A stretch of DNA of 50,662 nucleotides from Alistipes sp. (GCA_017424405.1 JAFPAD010000120.1:1-50662); one strand, 5' to 3'. Counted from the stretch's first letter, positions 5,613-14,349 are shown. The notes: generated by a model from the sequence alone, not told the origin. Numbers and translations: made by a program.

Positions 5613-8504
5613 ATGAAAAAGTTTTTAACAACAATTCTTTTCACTTGCCTCATTGCTGTATCATATGCGCAAAGTGGCAAGATTACAATGTCGGTCATCG
5701 ACTCGCAAACAAAGCAAGGCGTGATTGGCGCTGTGGTAAGCATTGCCCCTACGGCGAAGCTCGACGATAGCAAGCACTTCACCACTGGCGACGAGGGTAA
5801 AGTTGTTATCCCATCACAGAAGTATGGCGATTACAAATTGACCATTTCGTTCTTGGGTTACGATGACCTTGTGATGGATGTCAAGATTAACTCGGCAAAC
5901 AAGAACTTGGGTAAGGTGGAGCTTAGTGAGTCTACTACTAAGATTGATGCCGTAGTGAAAGAGGTGCAGGCTATTCGTGCATCGCAGAAGGGCGACACCG
6001 TAAGCTATAACGCAAGCGCTTTCAAGGTAGCAAGCGACGCCGACGTCGAGGGTCTTTTGAAGAAAATGCCTGGTATCACCATCAAGAATGGCTCGGTGGA
6101 GGCTCAAGGTGAGACCGTGAAGAAAATTTATGTCGATGGTAAGGAGTTCTTTGGTGAGGACGTTTCAACAGCACTCAACTCACTTCCTGCTCAGGCGGTA
6201 AGAAACATCGAGGTGTATAACAAGCTCAGCGACAATGCCGAGTTCTCGGGCATGGACGATGGAGACAGCTTCAAGGCGTTGAACATCGTCACTCAGCCCG
6301 GCATGCGTCAGGGTACATTCGGTAAGCTCTTCGCTGGCTATGGCTACCAGCCTGATACCGACGAGGTGACCGACCACCACAAGTACTTGGCAGGAGGTAG
6401 CGTGAGCCACTTCAACGGAGCAAGCCGCTTGACTGTTTTGGGATTGTTCAACAACGTGAATAAGCAGAACTTCTCATTCGAGGATATTGTTGGCGCAACA
6501 GGCTCTACTGGCGGTCAGGGCGGCGGCATGGGTCGTGGTGGCGTAGGTCAGTACATGGTACGTCCACAGAGCGGTGTTGCAAAGGTTAGTGCAGTGGGTC
6601 TTAACTACTCGAACTCATGGGGCGAGAAGGATAAGGTTAAGTTGCAGGCAAACTACTTCTACAACGACTCAAAAACTCGCAACCTATCGCAGACTCTAAA
6701 ATGGTACGAGGCTCCATTGGAGGATTTAGGTACGCTTGAGGAGAGTGGTTATAGCAAAAGCCACAACTACAACCACCGCTTCGGTGCTCGCGTAGATTGG
6801 CGCATCTCGGAGGGTCAGTCGTTCATGTCACGTACCAACTTCAGCCTCCAGTCTTATAACCCATTTAGCGAGACAAACGGTACACAGGTGGGCGATGCAA
6901 TCAACAACCTTATCAAGAATGGTAGCAAGGGTGACAACGGAGGTTACAACCTCTCGGAGTTCTTGCAGTACCGCGTATTGTTGGGCAAGAAAGGTCGTTT
7001 CATCACCGTTGATGGACGTATCAACTACCGTGACAACGACAACGAGTCACGCAGCTACTCAAATCAGGCAACCGATGGCTCAGAGAACTTGCGTCACCTC
7101 GCGAGCTTCTCAGGCTCAAACAATTTGGGCATTGGTGCTGCAATCAACTACGCCGAGCCTGTATCGAAGTATGCACAGGTTACAATGCGCTACGACTTCA
7201 ACTTCACAGGTCAGGAGAGCAACAAGAACACATATAACTGTGGCGCAGACAACCTCTACAACATCGAGGGTCTTACACCAGATCCTGCTCTATCGAACAT
7301 CTACACAAGCGACTACACAACACATCGTGTAGGTCCGGGCTTCAGCTGGGCAAAGGAGAAGAATAACGTGGTTGTGAACCTAGCTTATCAGTATTCGACA
7401 CTCGATGGTCAGGTAGTGCAAAAGGAGTCACAACCCGTGAAGCGTTCTTACAACGACTTTACATACTTTGTGATGGGTAACTTCAACTTCAACAAGCAGA
7501 ACTCAATGCGAGTATTCTTGATGTCAGGTACTGACAACCCACGCATTCAGCAGTTGCAGAACATTTTGGACGTTTCAAACGTACAATATGTTTCAAGCGG
7601 TAACGAGAAACTTAACCCTGCATACTCTCACCGTTTGAATATGCACTACAACTACACCAACTTGGAGAAGGCTCGTACTTTGATGTGGATGTTCTCATTC
7701 AATACTACTCAAGATTATCTGGCGCAGAGCATCTATACAGGCAACAACATTCCTCAGTGGGTAAGTGACGAGGTTGGTGCAACCCCAATCCAGTACTCTA
7801 CAACCGAGAACGTTGATGGTTACATGCAGTTGCGCACACACATTAACTACGGTTTGCCTCTCAACTTCATGAAATGCAACCTTAACCTTATGGCGGGTGT
7901 GAACTACGAAAATAAGCCATCGCTCGTAAATGGCAAGAAGAATATGGCGAGCAACATGGGTTATAACGCACACGTAGTGTTGGGTAGCAACATCTCGGAG
8001 AATGTAGACTTCACACTCTCGTGGGGTGGTGGTTACAACCAAGCAACAAACTCACTCAGCACACAGGGTAAGAACGAATACTTCAACCACAACGCTGAGG
8101 CTTCGTTCAAGGCAGTGTTCTTGGGTGGATTTACCTTCACAGCAAGTGCTAACTACACTCAGTACATTGGCTACACCAACAAATACAACGATTCGTTCAC
8201 ACTCTGCAACGCCTACATCGGTCACAAGCTCTTCAAGCAGCAGTTGGGTGAGATTATGTTTGGTGTAAACGATATGTTCAACCAGAATAAGGCTTTCTCG
8301 CGTAGCACAGGCTCAGGTTTCACACAGAACTCATGGAATAGCGTCATTGGTCGCTACTTCGTTGTTCAGTTTAACTACAACCTGCGAGCTTTCGGCAAGA
8401 AGGGCTCTAAGTCACTCTCCGACTACGGCATCTCGGATGGCAAGAGCCAGCAAGGCATGAGAATGGGACCTCCAATGGGACCTCCAATGGGCAGACCACA
8501 TTAA
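5613..8504 (+). CDS. TonB-receptor-like outer-membrane beta-barrel protein with carboxypeptidase-regulatory N-domain
   Basis: The 963-residue protein begins with a signal peptide (cleavage near residue 19/20, Ser-Tyr-Ala|Gln). Next come a CarboxypepD_reg-like beta-sandwich (about 22-105), a plug-like domain (about 120-230, with Lys-Ile-Tyr-Val-Asp-Gly-Lys-Glu-Phe-Phe-Gly), and a long C-terminal barrel of alternating aromatic and polar strands of the OMP_b-brl_3 type. There is no SusD partner and no recognisable TonB box that I can point to, so transport of a defined substrate is not supported. A Gly-rich loop lies near residue 300. The last residues form a Met-Gly-Pro-Pro repeat that follows the barrel. 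It has its own -7 element and terminator. The preceding Spy-like protein may act with it in the periplasm; that is inference. Confidence 0.88.
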   Translation: MKKFLTTILFTCLIAVSYAQSGKITMSVIDSQTKQGVIGAVVSIAPTAKLDDSKHFTTGDEGKVVIPSQKYGDYKLTISFLGYDDLVMDVKINSANKNLGKVELSESTTKIDAVVKEVQAIRASQKGDTVSYNASAFKVASDADVEGLLKKMPGITIKNGSVEAQGETVKKIYVDGKEFFGEDVSTALNSLPAQAVRNIEVYNKLSDNAEFSGMDDGDSFKALNIVTQPGMRQGTFGKLFAGYGYQPDTDEVTDHHKYLAGGSVSHFNGASRLTVLGLFNNVNKQNFSFEDIVGATGSTGGQGGGMGRGGVGQYMVRPQSGVAKVSAVGLNYSNSWGEKDKVKLQANYFYNDSKTRNLSQTLKWYEAPLEDLGTLEESGYSKSHNYNHRFGARVDWRISEGQSFMSRTNFSLQSYNPFSETNGTQVGDAINNLIKNGSKGDNGGYNLSEFLQYRVLLGKKGRFITVDGRINYRDNDNESRSYSNQATDGSENLRHLASFSGSNNLGIGAAINYAEPVSKYAQVTMRYDFNFTGQESNKNTYNCGADNLYNIEGLTPDPALSNIYTSDYTTHRVGPGFSWAKEKNNVVVNLAYQYSTLDGQVVQKESQPVKRSYNDFTYFVMGNFNFNKQNSMRVFLMSGTDNPRIQQLQNILDVSNVQYVSSGNEKLNPAYSHRLNMHYNYTNLEKARTLMWMFSFNTTQDYLAQSIYTGNNIPQWVSDEVGATPIQYSTTENVDGYMQLRTHINYGLPLNFMKCNLNLMAGVNYENKPSLVNGKKNMASNMGYNAHVVLGSNISENVDFTLSWGGGYNQATNSLSTQGKNEYFNHNAEASFKAVFLGGFTFTASANYTQYIGYTNKYNDSFTLCNAYIGHKLFKQQLGEIMFGVNDMFNQNKAFSRSTGSGFTQNSWNSVIGRYFVVQFNYNLRAFGKKGSKSLSDYGISDGKSQQGMRMGPPMGPPMGRPH
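8463..8498 (+). repeat. 12-bp tandem repeat encoding Met-Gly-Pro-Pro units
   Basis: Two identical 12-base units (8463-8474, 8475-8486) and a third diverged one (8487-8498) encode MGPP, MGPP, MGRP at the very end of the outer-membrane protein. In-frame units like these can change in number by slippage. Confidence 0.8.
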
Positions 8505-8521
8505 TAGCGACGTTTTTTAAG

Positions 8522-8551
8522 CGGCAGACTTCTTTTAGTCTGCCGTTTTTT
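8522..8551 (+). terminator. Intrinsic terminator after the outer-membrane protein gene
   Basis: CGGCAGACT (8522-8530) pairs with AGTCTGCCG (8537-8545), 9 bp with a 6-base loop, followed by six T. It opens the 349-base stretch 8505-8853, which has no protein gene: it holds this terminator, the tRNA-Gln promoter, the tRNA and two more terminators. Confidence 0.9.
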
Positions 8552-8602
8552 GTGTCTATTCACAAAAAAAAGCATGAATAATTAAAAAAACTTAAATTTT
8601 TC

Positions 8603-8633
8603 TTTGCAGATTAGAAATAATATTCTACTTTTG
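8603..8633 (+). promoter_or_regulatory. Promoter of tRNA-Gln
   Basis: TTTG at 8603-8606 and TACTTTTG at 8626-8633 are exactly 19 bases apart, one of the two best -33/-7 pairs in the window. The start site would be near 8640, about 20 bases before the tRNA. Confidence 0.75.
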
Positions 8634-8659
8634 CAGTGTCAAAAACGACAACATAACAT

Positions 8660-8730
8660 TGGGCTATGGTGTAATGGTAACACTACAGATTCTGGTCCTG
8701 TCATTCCAAGTTCGAATCTTGGTAGCCCAA
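8660..8730 (+). tRNA. tRNA-Gln, anticodon CTG
   Basis: The 71-base cloverleaf has a 7-bp acceptor stem (TGGGCTA with TAGCCCA, the U1-A72 pair being typical of tRNA-Gln), D-stem GTG/CAC, anticodon loop TTCTGGT with CTG at the anticodon, T-stem CCAAG/CTTGG with loop TTCGAAT, and discriminator A. CCA is not encoded. The anticodon stem ACAGA/CCTGT has an A-C mismatch next to the loop (position 31-39); all other pairs are good. Confidence 0.93.
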
Positions 8731-8735
8731 CAGAG

Positions 8736-8763
8736 AGCCGAAACGTTAAGTTTCGGCTTTTTT
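8736..8763 (+). terminator. Intrinsic terminator of tRNA-Gln
   Basis: AGCCGAAAC (8736-8744) pairs with GTTTCGGCT (8750-8758), 9 bp with a 5-base loop, followed by a T-run. It begins 5 bases after the tRNA. Confidence 0.9.
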
Positions 8764-8805
8764 GTTGCATTAAATCAACCTCTTGGGGAGGGGTGGTAAA
8801 CAAAA

Positions 8806-8831
8806 AAGACGAACCCAAAGGGATTCGTCTT
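8806..8831 (-). terminator. Intrinsic terminator of the surface-lipoprotein cluster
   Basis: Read on the minus strand, AAGACGAA and TTCGTCTT enclose a TCCC/GGG inner stem, followed by a T-run (A-run 8802-8807 on plus). It lies 22 bases after the last gene of the cluster. Confidence 0.8.
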
Positions 8832-8853
8832 CAATTTTATCAATTTTTTTTTG

Positions 8854-10482
8854 TTACTCATAAAGTAGTTCCATATCGTCGAGCCACATCACGCTCTGAG
8901 TGCTGCCCGTAAAGTAGTCGCCCAAGCGCGATGAAGAAGCCACCAATACGATGTGGGTTGGCACCTTCGAGGTGGTCACATATTCCAGCGGTATGGTCAC
9001 CTGCTGCCACTCACCGATGCTCTTGTTCAAAATCAACTCGCCATAGGCTATCACAGCCTCAGACTGAGGATTAAAGAACGTAGCCTTATTGCGTGTGTCG
9101 ATAATAACAGGGCTATCGTCACTACCCTTGATTTCGCCATCGGCATCTACGCCATATTCCTCCTTTGTCCAATCGCCCAAAGCGATGAATACCGAACCTG
9201 TATCGTTGTCGCCAATCTGCAACTCGCTTCCTGTTGGAAGTGTACCAATGCGGTCGATAGCGCCACAATTATATTTAATCCAGAAGCGCAAAGCAGCAGG
9301 ACGCGACACGAACTTACGTCCGAAGCCTACGATGCCGTTTGTTCCAACCGTAGCAATGTATTTTCCAACGAACAAGTTTCCGGCAGCAAACTTACCAATA
9401 CCCGCCATGTTGGCAAACTGAGACATCAGCTTAGCCGAATATTGACCCTCAGAACCAGGACGCACATCGTCGCACTTGTCGGTAACGGTAGCACTCACCA
9501 TAGCAGCGCCCGGATTACCCGTACCCCAGAAAGCACTCTCCTCCGAGAGATAAGGACAAACAATTTTCTTGATTGTCGCCCACGACTCAAAACCACCATT
9601 TTCAAGCGGAGTAGATGACTCCGTCACAACACTTTGTACCGCCGAGATGTCATCGCCCGAATATGCCATAACTTCATACTCGGTCAGTTCCTGCAAACCC
9701 TTAACGCATGTCGAGAACGAGCCGCCATCAACCTTCACATCTTGAGCCACGAGCCACTCCTCGCTACCCTTCTGACGGTACTTAAAGCCCAAATCAGTAC
9801 CACTCAAGCCCTCGCCATAGAGCCACATCATCTTAGCCCATGCATCAGCCTGCACGATATCGACCACAACGTCGGTTGTCTTGACATACAAATCCCATCG
9901 CTCGGTACGACCATGACACGTCACGTAAACATAACGCACGGTACTAAAATCATTAGGGTTTGAGCCTTCTGTCCATTCGTATGTTGAAATGTCGGCAGCA
10001 GCAAGTTTCAACTCGGTAACCGTGACATTAGAGCGGTCCTCAAAACCGACATAGGCTGTCGCCGAACGATTCTGCACATTCCACTCCGTAGCGCCAATCT
10101 GACCCTCGACAGTGAACTTGCGCTCGATGTTCTGCTTAGCTTTAATCTGCCACTCATAATCCTGATACAACGACAACGTCACATACAATGGCGAGCGCAA
10201 ATCATGCGTACCAACAATATCTTTTGACGGAGTTGTTTGCTCGGTATATTCTACCGCATTTATCTTCACATTCTGAATATCGGTCTGCTCCTGCAACTGC
10301 AACGTAACGGTACGTTCAGCCTCGTTAATCACTGGCTCTCCAATAAGACCCTCTGCGGATATGGAGTTGATTTTAAGCTCCACAACAGGATATGGCAGGT
10401 CATTCTTAATACAACCTGACAAGAACAAAATGCCAAGCACGAGGACTATGGCATGGACTATATTTCTACTAATCATTCTCAT
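8854..10482 (-). CDS. Surface lipoprotein with Ig-like domains and C-terminal PCMD domain
   Basis: The 542-residue lipoprotein has its lipid cysteine at Cys24 (Leu-Ser-Gly-Cys). I chose the ATG at 10482 because it overlaps the upstream stop in ATGA; a start eight codons upstream is in frame but adds charge before the signal peptide. Residues about 30-200 look like tandem immunoglobulin-like beta domains (DUF5018/DUF4959 style), then a fibronectin-like segment (about 205-285), then a PCMD domain (putative carbohydrate metabolism, PF13201) from about 290 to the end. The PCMD part closely matches that of the lipoprotein at 12187-14331, sharing Gly-Lys-Phe-Ala-Ala-Gly-Asn and a terminal Asp-Asp-x-Glu strand. 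Unlike the other four cluster lipoproteins it has no Thr-Arg-Ala motif near its N-terminus, so it could be an anchor or tip. Last gene of the cluster; role unproven. Confidence 0.8.
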   Translation of the reverse strand: MRMISRNIVHAIVLVLGILFLSGCIKNDLPYPVVELKINSISAEGLIGEPVINEAERTVTLQLQEQTDIQNVKINAVEYTEQTTPSKDIVGTHDLRSPLYVTLSLYQDYEWQIKAKQNIERKFTVEGQIGATEWNVQNRSATAYVGFEDRSNVTVTELKLAAADISTYEWTEGSNPNDFSTVRYVYVTCHGRTERWDLYVKTTDVVVDIVQADAWAKMMWLYGEGLSGTDLGFKYRQKGSEEWLVAQDVKVDGGSFSTCVKGLQELTEYEVMAYSGDDISAVQSVVTESSTPLENGGFESWATIKKIVCPYLSEESAFWGTGNPGAAMVSATVTDKCDDVRPGSEGQYSAKLMSQFANMAGIGKFAAGNLFVGKYIATVGTNGIVGFGRKFVSRPAALRFWIKYNCGAIDRIGTLPTGSELQIGDNDTGSVFIALGDWTKEEYGVDADGEIKGSDDSPVIIDTRNKATFFNPQSEAVIAYGELILNKSIGEWQQVTIPLEYVTTSKVPTHIVLVASSSRLGDYFTGSTQSVMWLDDMELLYE

Positions 10483-11321
10483 TTTCTCGCACTCTTTTTT
10501 GACCACAAATGGACGTTCATACCAAAATGAATATCGGCCAGATTCAAGCGGAAACGCAACTTCGATATTGTACGGGCTCCCGTCTCAGCACCGTTAATGT
10601 CGTACTGCTTGATTGAGGTGTATTTAAATCCACCCATACCAAACGACACCGTAGCGCACACGTTAGGGAACATGTACACCGCCACACCCGGATTAAACCA
10701 CAACTTGACTGTAGTATTACGCGAATCGGTATATTTCATAGGGGCATCACCCGAGCGAAACGCCAACTTATTATTACCAAAAGCATACGAAGCCTCCAAT
10801 TCGCTAAATACGCCGAAGCGTCCTGCCTCATCAATCGCCGCATAATTGCGCAAAAAGGCGCTAAACTTAAAGCTATTGCTATTGGCATCAATCCATGGGA
10901 TTGACAAACCGACATCATTATCGCTACCTAAGTTTACGTCCATGTTATCCAACGTGCCACCCATGTAGGTGTAGCCCATTCTCAAGCCCACACATGCATT
11001 GTCTTTGTAGAAGTAACCCACATAAGGTGCTATGGTGGTTATCGACCCTGAAAGATTAACATGCTCCAGCAATGCGAAAATATCACTATTGTCGCTTGAA
11101 AGCATTCCGTATGAGGCTGTCAAACCAAGTGCAACCTCGCCCTTATATGCAAATACATTTTTATTTATCTCACGGTCGATACGACGTGATGTAGGCATAA
11201 ACCTATTCGAGGTCTGAAATTGATTATTCTTTGACTCTACCTCACTCTTTACTACCTCCTGCGCTGCAAGATTTACTATGCTAAGGCACAAGAAAATAAA
11301 AATAACGACTAACTTTCTCAT
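10479..11321 (-). CDS. Outer-membrane beta-barrel protein, paralogue of its upstream neighbour
   Basis: The 280-residue protein begins with a signal peptide ending in Leu-Ala-Ala-Gln (start ATG 11321, chosen because the ten codons upstream overlap the preceding gene). The mature part starts with a charged linker, then alternating strands rich in Gly, Tyr, Phe and Asn that suggest an 8-12-strand outer-membrane barrel, ending in a strand with aromatic residues. Architecture and first strand (Gly-Leu-Thr-Ala-Ser-Tyr) match the 255-residue protein just upstream (Gly-Gly-Thr-Ala-Ser-Tyr), so the two are tandem paralogues. It lies 7 bases from that gene and overlaps the next by 4 bases, so all three are co-translated. 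Function unknown; a pore, or an anchor for the surface lipoproteins, are possibilities. Confidence 0.72.
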   Translation of the reverse strand: MRKLVVIFIFLCLSIVNLAAQEVVKSEVESKNNQFQTSNRFMPTSRRIDREINKNVFAYKGEVALGLTASYGMLSSDNSDIFALLEHVNLSGSITTIAPYVGYFYKDNACVGLRMGYTYMGGTLDNMDVNLGSDNDVGLSIPWIDANSNSFKFSAFLRNYAAIDEAGRFGVFSELEASYAFGNNKLAFRSGDAPMKYTDSRNTTVKLWFNPGVAVYMFPNVCATVSFGMGGFKYTSIKQYDINGAETGARTISKLRFRLNLADIHFGMNVHLWSKKSARK

Positions 11322-11328
11322 ACCCTTC

Positions 11329-12096
11329 CTACATATAGAATGAAACACCAAGCCCTATTGAGAGCAGATTGACTGAAAAGTTCATAAAACTCGCATTTGA
11401 GTGTCCCGTAGCCACTTGATTATGCACCTGTTTGGTGTGGCTATAGTTGATTCCCATCATACCCACATTCACCTCCACAGCCATTACATTCGAAGCAAAA
11501 GCTATGATGCCCGGATTAACACCCACACCCACATCAAACGATTTCGAGAACGTTCCTCTGATGGGGCTATCGGTTGCAAACTTGGCTCTTGAGCCACCCA
11601 TCGAAAGCTGCACCTCATTGAAGAGCGCAAAGCGCTTATTGCGTCCCAACGGAATATAGTAACGCCACACGGCACCCGCCGAATAAGAGTGTTGCAAGGC
11701 ATAATAGAAATCGGTAGATAGTTGCGTGCCCGTTTCATCGTCACCAAACGACAGACTTGCACTATCAAGGCGCAAGAAACTGCGGCTATAATTAAATCGA
11801 CCTCCCAACGCCATATTATCCGCTACTGCATATGCCACAAGTGGGCTTGCCTTCACTGTATAACCCGTCGAGGTGACATTTTCAAGCAACAACAATTTGT
11901 AATTCTCGTTGTTATGTGTTGAATACGATGCCGTACCGCCAAATATCCACTGCCCTTTAGGCACAAAAAGATTATTCATATCAACCAAGCCGCGCTGCGA
12001 ACGTCTTTGCTCACGTTCGGCAACGGCTCTATCCTGCGCCATGACATTCACAGCACTCAAGATTGATATTAAGAATAACACAACAAATCTACGCAT
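11329..12096 (-). CDS. Outer-membrane beta-barrel protein
   Basis: The 255-residue protein has a signal peptide ending Val-Met-Ala-Gln (start ATG 12096, preceded by a purine-rich AAGGAGAAAAGGA; upstream in-frame codons would bury the signal). After a short Arg/Glu/Gln-rich linker the sequence is a run of amphipathic beta-strands ending in Val-Ser-Phe-Tyr-Met, an outer-membrane C-terminal signature. It is separated by 90 bases from the upstream lipoprotein gene, a gap holding a hairpin, and by 7 bases from its downstream paralogue. I do not recognise a named family beyond a general porin-like barrel. Confidence 0.72.
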   Translation of the reverse strand: MRRFVVLFLISILSAVNVMAQDRAVAEREQRRSQRGLVDMNNLFVPKGQWIFGGTASYSTHNNENYKLLLLENVTSTGYTVKASPLVAYAVADNMALGGRFNYSRSFLRLDSASLSFGDDETGTQLSTDFYYALQHSYSAGAVWRYYIPLGRNKRFALFNEVQLSMGGSRAKFATDSPIRGTFSKSFDVGVGVNPGIIAFASNVMAVEVNVGMMGINYSHTKQVHNQVATGHSNASFMNFSVNLLSIGLGVSFYM

Positions 12097-12113
12097 TCCT
12101 TTTCTCCTTTTTC

Positions 12114-12166
12114 CTATAGTCACAGGGCAGGCGATCAAACCCACCCTGCGTAAAACACTACTATAG
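12114..12166 (-). other. Nested hairpin in the intercistronic gap of the surface cluster
   Basis: CTATAGT (12114-12120) pairs with ACTATAG (12160-12166), and inside it CAGGG (12123-12127) pairs with CCCTG (12144-12148). It separates the lipoprotein genes from the barrel genes. No T-run follows, so RNA processing or stability control is more likely than termination. Confidence 0.45.
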
Positions 12167-12186
12167 GCTTTCAACAAGCCAAGTAA

Positions 12187-14331
12187 TTAATATATAAATT
12201 CAAAATCATCAACATCCATATAGCTGGCGGTACTACCCGCGAAGAAATCACCATATGCCGATGATGCGCATGAGATTACAAGCATATTTGGTTTCACGCC
12301 CGAGAAACCCTCACCCTCACGATATGTGATAGGGATTATTAGCTCCTGCCAGCCCTTATCTGAGCCATCATCTTCGCCTGCAATAATTTCGCGACTCCAA
12401 ACGCCATAGCCTACAATGTTACCCTCATCAGTCGAAGCATCTTCAGGAGAGACAAAAGTGTTAGAATCAGCAGTTGTTACTTCATGACGCTTTGTCCAAT
12501 TACATAGCCAAATGAAGATTTGAGCCTTATCACTCATTGACGTTGATGTTACAGGTCCACCCGTGTTATCACAAACTCCGACTTGACCCTTATACCACAC
12601 TCTCAATGCCTTTGGCTTACACTCGAAATCAAACTCCTGACCAAAACCAATTCGACCATTCGTACCCTCTGTTTCCATATAACGACCATAGAAGATGTTA
12701 CCTGCCGCAAATTTTCCCATACCCATAACTGATGCTTTAATGGATTGCAAATGAGCATAATATCTTCCAGTTGAACCCGGACGAGCACCCTCTTTGTTGG
12801 TTGTAACATTCACACTCGCCTTCTTAGAACCATGGTTACCCGTATCCCATGTGACTGAAGTGTTTTCAATAGGACTACCATTATATGGACACAAAGGAAG
12901 CTCTCCACTCCATGTCTCCATATCGCCATTAGGAATTTGGATATTCGATGTAGTGAACGACATCACATCACTTTGACGACTATCATTGAATCCGAAATAG
13001 TATTCAAATTCGTTGTCACCACCATTGAATGTAAATGTTGCAGTATACAATCTTTCGGTGTCTGTCTCAGACAATTCGATGCTGTTCCATTCTCCTCCAT
13101 TCTGACGATAGTACAACTTCTTATTTGTTGCATTTGGTGTATTAATGTAAGGCTTCACAGTAGCTGTACCCTGCCACTTGTTTACATCATTTACAAACAC
13201 GCCCTCACCACACAATTTAACATCAGCCTCAGCCTCAACACTCTCCGAGTCAAACGCTGTGATAACCATTGTCTGCTCTCCAGCCTTAGCCTTACAGAGC
13301 AAATCTTCGTGTAACGAAACATTCCACTCAAGGTCAGAGCCTTCCGTAGCTTGGCTTATCGAAAGATAGTTTGCGATTGCCGAGTTATCACCACCATTGA
13401 CATATGTAAACTCCTCAGCACCCAACTTAATCTTCAATGAACTAATATCCGAGATTGCCTTAACATTCAACACAACATCAGCCATTCCTTCATAGACAGG
13501 AGTAGTAACTCGCAAAGCATCACCCGTAATCTGAGGTTCTGGCTTAAATGAGATGATATCATCTTTAGAGTCTTCATCTTTATTGACTGTCACACTCAAA
13601 TATATATAGCCCGGCAAATCAGCTGAATACTTGAACTTGATTGTGTACTGATAACCCTCCTTAAAGCCTCCTTCTGGAGTATATATTCCACTCTTCTCTA
13701 CCTGCGCATTATCCTTCGATGGCACTACGCCTGAGAAGTTCCACGCCAAAGAGGTCTGACCCTCCTCGATTGTGAAATAACCAACGCTGGTCGAAGTGTA
13801 GGTAAGATATGGCACCTCACCACTTGCAATATTCTCGACATTAAACTCATCATCGATTGCTACGATAGTCGTAGGATTCTGCATCTTATCAAGCACACTT
13901 TGATCAAACTCTACTTTGATAAGCGTATTCTTAGGACGTATAGTAATCGTTTTATTGGTATTTTGACCGGCAACCACGGTAAACGTCTCGCTACCAAAAT
14001 AATAAATATCATCGAAAGACGCAGGTGATTTCACACCACCCTCAGCTGAAATAGAGTACTGACCTGCAAGCAACCACAAGTCACCCATTTCGGTAAGTTC
14101 GTTGTAGGTATAAAGACGTACCAATCTCTTCTCGCCATTAGAGTGAGAATAGATACGTACCTTCAACATATCAAGCACCTCTTTCAATTCCTCATCCGAC
14201 AATGCGGCACGAGTCACTGGGAACACAAACGACACCGAGCCCTTGCCCTCATGAGAATAATCATCCCCTTTGCTACATGCTGAGGTAAACATTACCGCAA
14301 CGCATGCTAATATGTATAATAACTTTTTCAT
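12187..14331 (-). CDS. Surface lipoprotein with DUF4493-like N-terminus and C-terminal PCMD domain
   Basis: The 714-residue lipoprotein has its lipid cysteine at Cys19, followed by Ser-Lys-Gly-Asp-Asp, which resembles the acidic export signal of Bacteroidota surface lipoproteins. A first short strand (Gly-Ser-Val-Ser-Phe-Val-Phe) is followed by Thr40-Arg41-Ala42. Residues 40-260 form a DUF4493-like pilin-type beta-sandwich; about 265-370 and 375-465 look like Ig-like domains. A PCMD domain fills about 468-714, beginning Pro-Asn-Gly-Asp-Met-Glu-Thr-Trp and ending in Asp-Val-Asp-Asp-Phe-Glu. The PCMD part is the clear counterpart of that at 8854-10482. It sits 18 bases after the preceding lipoprotein gene. 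A glycan-binding tip subunit is my inference. Confidence 0.8.
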   Translation of the reverse strand: MKKLLYILACVAVMFTSACSKGDDYSHEGKGSVSFVFPVTRAALSDEELKEVLDMLKVRIYSHSNGEKRLVRLYTYNELTEMGDLWLLAGQYSISAEGGVKSPASFDDIYYFGSETFTVVAGQNTNKTITIRPKNTLIKVEFDQSVLDKMQNPTTIVAIDDEFNVENIASGEVPYLTYTSTSVGYFTIEEGQTSLAWNFSGVVPSKDNAQVEKSGIYTPEGGFKEGYQYTIKFKYSADLPGYIYLSVTVNKDEDSKDDIISFKPEPQITGDALRVTTPVYEGMADVVLNVKAISDISSLKIKLGAEEFTYVNGGDNSAIANYLSISQATEGSDLEWNVSLHEDLLCKAKAGEQTMVITAFDSESVEAEADVKLCGEGVFVNDVNKWQGTATVKPYINTPNATNKKLYYRQNGGEWNSIELSETDTERLYTATFTFNGGDNEFEYYFGFNDSRQSDVMSFTTSNIQIPNGDMETWSGELPLCPYNGSPIENTSVTWDTGNHGSKKASVNVTTNKEGARPGSTGRYYAHLQSIKASVMGMGKFAAGNIFYGRYMETEGTNGRIGFGQEFDFECKPKALRVWYKGQVGVCDNTGGPVTSTSMSDKAQIFIWLCNWTKRHEVTTADSNTFVSPEDASTDEGNIVGYGVWSREIIAGEDDGSDKGWQELIIPITYREGEGFSGVKPNMLVISCASSAYGDFFAGSTASYMDVDDFEFIY

Positions 14332-14349
14332 ATTGGGTCAAATTTATTC

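Noticed and set aside
8660..8853. tRNA-Gln as an integration site for the adjacent surface cluster
   Set aside because: No integrase and no second copy of the tRNA 3' end were seen around 19057-19227, and the cluster has codon and base use similar to its neighbours.
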